In this document: one piece after another, positions 3,589 to 6,215 of the stretch
Position numbering within the stretch: the stretch's first letter is position 1
Layout: each line of letters starts with the position of its first letter
Source of the DNA: Smithellaceae bacterium
GTDB taxonomy: Bacteria > Desulfobacterota > Syntrophia > Syntrophales > JAQULV01
Direction of reading: 5' to 3'
Assembly: GCA_028718405.1 (NCBI GenBank)
Contig: JAQULV010000091.1
Span: 1 to 6,215 of the forward strand
Length of the DNA stretch: 6,215 nt
Position numbers and translations under genes: made by a program
Notes under the pieces: model-generated
Databases searched by the model: none
The model's input: the letters and a program-made list of their open reading frames with translations, nothing else
Told to the model about the DNA's origin: nothing

Positions 3589-6215
3589 CAGGAATCCCTT
3601 GATCGCAGTTTGAAACATATCAAGATAGATATAGATAACCGGGGTTATATAAAGAGTGACGATCTGCGAAAAGACAAGACCGCCGACGACGGCGAGCCCC
3701 AGGGGGCGTCTGGAGCCGGATCCCGCACCGAAACCGACGGCAATCGGCAGCGTCGCCATCAGGGCGGACATCGTGGTCATTATGATGGGGCGGAAGCGGA
3801 TCAGTGCGCCCTGATAGATAGCTTCCTCGGGAACAATTTGTTCCGTTCTCTCTGCCTCCAAGGCGAAGTCGATCATCATGATCGCGTTCTTTTTCACGAT
3901 TCCGATCAGCATGATAACGCCAACAAGGGCATAGAGATTAAGATCGACGTGGAAGATCATAAGTGTCAGCAGCGCCCCGATACCCGCGGCCGGCAGACCG
4001 GAGAGGATCGTCAGCGGGTGAATGAAGCTTTCGTAAAGAATTCCTAAAATAATATAGATGACGAGAATAGCCACCAGGATGAGGATACCGAATCCCGTCA
4101 TGGAGGACGTAAACGCAAGTGCGGCCCCTTGCAGGCCTCCGGTGACACGGGGTGGAATGATGCCGTGGGCGGCTCGCTGAATATCGGCAACGGCATCTCC
4201 CAGAGACCTGTTTGGGGAGAGGTTGAAGGAGATCGTCACCGCCGGCAGTTGTCCTAAGTGATTGATGGTCACCGGGCCCACGGAATGCTTTAGAGCTGCC
4301 ACCGTAGAGAGAGGGACGAGATTGCCGTTTGCGGACCTGATGTAGAGAAGTGAAAGCGCGTCGGCGTCCATCTGATACTGAGGCTCCAACTCCAGAATGA
4401 CCTGGTACTGGTTATTGGGGGAGTAAATAGTCGAGACCTGTCGAAAAGAGTAGGCGCTGTCAAGACCGTCTTCAATCTGGGCTGCGGTGATACCTAAGGC
4501 CGACGCTTTGTCGCGGTCAATCAAAACGCTCGCCTGGGGATTGCTGATCTGCAGGTCGCTGGAGACATCCTGAAATCCCGGAAGCACTTTCAATTTTTCG
4601 ACCATGACGGGGGCATATTTATACAGGGCGTCCGTATCGGTGCTCTGCAAAGTATACTGGTACTGACTTCTGGAGAGCATGCCACCGATGATGATGGGCG
4701 GGGGGTTCTGGAGATAGGAGCGAATTCCCGGTATCACCTGCAGCTTAGGCCGCAGTTCCTGGATGGCGTCGTCGGCACTGAGCTTGCGTTCCGAGGCGGG
4801 TTTGAGGACGATGAACACGGATCCGGCGTTGGTTGACACGTTGAAACCCACGGCACCGACACTCGTCATTGTGAGAGCGACGTTAGGATCTTTTCTGATG
4901 ACGTCCCGTACCTCCAACTGATGTCTGACCATGGCATCGAAGGATATGCCTTGGGCGGCTTCGGTAGATGCCGTGATACGTCCGGTATCTTCACTGGGCA
5001 GAAAACCCTTGGGGATGATGTAGTAGAGATAACCAGCGATAAAGATAAGGACGACGGAGAACATGGCCACGGGAAAACGGTGACGCAACACCCATTGCAG
5101 GCTTTGACCATAGGATTTCACTGATTTCTCGTAGATGCGTTCCGTGGCATTGAACAACCGGCCGTGCTTCTGTTCTGCAACAGGCCTCAAAAAAAGACTA
5201 CAAAGCATCGGGGTGAGAGTGAGGGAGATGAACCCCGAGATCAAAACGGCGATCGCAATTGTGACGGCGAACTCGTGGAGAAGCCTTCCAACTATCCCGC
5301 CCATAAAAAGGACGGGGATAAAGACGGCCACCAGTGAAAGCGTCATAGACAGGATTGTGAAACTGATCTGTCGGGAACCGTTTAAGGCGGCGTCTTTAGG
5401 CGCCTCTCCATGCTCCATCTTGCGGACAATGTTCTCCAACATGACGATAGCGTCATCGACGACAAAACCGAGACAGAGTGTGAGCGCCATGAGGGAGAGG
5501 TTGTCGAGATTAAAGCCCGCCAAATACATAAGGGAAAAGGTGCCGACGATGGACATAGGCAGGGCGAGACTGGGAATCACTGTAGCGGAGACATTGCGGA
5601 GAAAAACAAAGATAATGAAGACAACAAGAAAGAGGGCCAGCAAGAATGTGAACTGAACGTCCCGTATGGACGCCCGGATCGAGGCCGACCTGTCATAGAG
5701 GATGTCCAGCTTCAAAGAAGACGGTATCTGGGCGCCGAATTGCGGCAGGACACTCTTCACGGCATCGGCGACTGCGACCGTGTTCGTGCCGGGCTGTCGC
5801 AGGATGGCAAGGACAACGGCGCGGTCGTTATTGAGCCACGAGGCGACCTTGTCGTTCTCGACGCTGTCTATGACGGAACCTAACTCGCCAAGCCGTACGG
5901 GTGAGCCATTTCGATAGGCCACAATCAAGGGACGATAGGCGGCTGCATTTTGCAGCTGCCCCGAAGCTTGAATAGTGAGCGCCTTGTCAGTGCCCCATAA
6001 CGTTCCTGTGGGAAGGTTCACGTTGCCGCTTTGTATGGCGTTGCTGACTTCGTCTATTCCCACCTTGTAACTGGCCAGCGCGTTAGGGTCGAGACGCACG
6101 CGCACAGCGTATTTCTGCGACCCGAAGACATTCACCTCGGCCACACCCTCGATCATTGATATGCGCTGGGCAAGGATAGTTTCTGCGTATTCGTCAACGA
6201 CCGAAAGGGGGAGGG
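3559..6215 (-). CDS. RND multidrug efflux transporter, HAE1 family, MdtB/MdtC-like (N-terminus beyond window)
   Basis: The frame stays open to the window edge. The ATG at 6156 is internal, because 19 further codons upstream (LPLSVVDEYAETILAQRIS) continue the family sequence. About 884 residues are visible; roughly 150 are missing compared with the usual 1030-1050, including TM1 and most of the first porter subdomains. Counting from that internal Met, TM2-TM6 lie at about 164-325, with the proton-relay pair D234/D235 in GFVVDDAIVMLENI (AcrB D407/D408). TM7 is at about 362-382. The second periplasmic loop has NPPPIIIGG and SQYQYTLQ, typical of MdtB/MdtC. TM8-TM12 are at about 686-848, with K756 in GIVKKNAIMMIDFA (AcrB K940) and T794 in RPIIMTT (AcrB T978). 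Proton-relay residues are intact, so it should be an active proton/drug antiporter, working with a periplasmic adaptor and an outer-membrane channel, neither visible here. Adaptor and possible second RND genes would be expected upstream, beyond 6215. Substrate cannot be read from sequence. Confidence 0.96.
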   Translation of the reverse strand, partial: LPLSVVDEYAETILAQRISMIEGVAEVNVFGSQKYAVRVRLDPNALASYKVGIDEVSNAIQSGNVNLPTGTLWGTDKALTIQASGQLQNAAAYRPLIVAYRNGSPVRLGELGSVIDSVENDKVASWLNNDRAVVLAILRQPGTNTVAVADAVKSVLPQFGAQIPSSLKLDILYDRSASIRASIRDVQFTFLLALFLVVFIIFVFLRNVSATVIPSLALPMSIVGTFSLMYLAGFNLDNLSLMALTLCLGFVVDDAIVMLENIVRKMEHGEAPKDAALNGSRQISFTILSMTLSLVAVFIPVLFMGGIVGRLLHEFAVTIAIAVLISGFISLTLTPMLCSLFLRPVAEQKHGRLFNATERIYEKSVKSYGQSLQWVLRHRFPVAMFSVVLIFIAGYLYYIIPKGFLPSEDTGRITASTEAAQGISFDAMVRHQLEVRDVIRKDPNVALTMTSVGAVGFNVSTNAGSVFIVLKPASERKLSADDAIQELRPKLQVIPGIRSYLQNPPPIIIGGMLSRSQYQYTLQSTDTDALYKYAPVMVEKLKVLPGFQDVSSDLQISNPQASVLIDRDKASALGITAAQIEDGLDSAYSFRQVSTIYSPNNQYQVILELEPQYQMDADALSLLYIRSANGNLVPLSTVAALKHSVGPVTINHLGQLPAVTISFNLSPNRSLGDAVADIQRAAHGIIPPRVTGGLQGAALAFTSSMTGFGILILVAILVIYIILGILYESFIHPLTILSGLPAAGIGALLTLMIFHVDLNLYALVGVIMLIGIVKKNAIMMIDFALEAERTEQIVPEEAIYQGALIRFRPIIMTTMSALMATLPIAVGFGAGSGSRRPLGLAVVGGLVFSQIVTLYITPVIYIYLDMFQTAIKGFLQKRRKAASI

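Noticed and set aside
5135..5883. Plus-strand open frames opposite the RND transporter
   Set aside because: Antisense shadows of a clearly conserved transporter; their translations are Arg/Lys/Thr/Asp-rich with no domain.
6154..6156. ATG as the start of the RND transporter
   Set aside because: The upstream in-frame sequence continues the conserved RND porter domain, so this Met is internal.
1..6215. Mobile element, CRISPR array, tRNA or toxin-antitoxin system
   Set aside because: No transposase or integrase, spaced direct repeats, tRNA-like fold or small paired genes were seen on either strand.

Overview
The window looks like chromosomal DNA from a Gram-negative bacterium. It carries inner-membrane type II secretion (T2SS) subunits, an outer-membrane-type BON lipoprotein and an RND-family efflux pump, all of which need a two-membrane envelope. 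The moderate-to-slightly-high GC content, the split GspL/GspM/GspC-N style of the T2SS genes and the double-BON lipoprotein would suit a Desulfobacterota/Deltaproteobacteria-like lineage. That placement is an inference from gene style, not a sequence match.

Layout. (1) 1-1657, plus strand: the tail of a T2SS inner-membrane operon. It holds a 5'-truncated GspL/PilN-type protein, a GspM-type protein that overlaps it by 4 bases (ATGA), and, one base after the gspM stop, a short GspC/GspN-type protein with an HR-like domain but no PDZ domain. No secretin (gspD) follows. (2) 1658-2024: a 367-bp gap with no convincing gene, containing an AT-rich tract and a 20-bp imperfect palindrome. (3) 2025-2678, plus: a complete NarL/FixJ-family response regulator with no histidine kinase in view. 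(4) 2679-2953: a 275-bp leader region with a GC-rich hairpin and a plausible sigma70-like promoter. (5) 2954-3505, plus: a lipoprotein made of two tandem BON domains. It ends at a strong intrinsic terminator whose loop contains the stop codon of the convergent gene. (6) 3559-6215, minus: an RND inner-membrane transporter of the HAE1 family, closest in style to MdtB/MdtC, with its N-terminal part beyond the right edge.

How the genes fit together. The three T2SS genes form one translationally coupled unit for the inner-membrane assembly platform. The regulator, the BON lipoprotein and the RND pump are separate transcription units. All could belong to an envelope or stress response, but the sequence does not prove a regulatory link. 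I see no mobile element, CRISPR array, tRNA or rRNA, and nothing I would call a new multi-gene system. The most notable items are the duplicated BON lipoprotein, the terminator/stop-codon overlap, the palindrome upstream of the regulator, and the T2SS operon that ends without a secretin gene.
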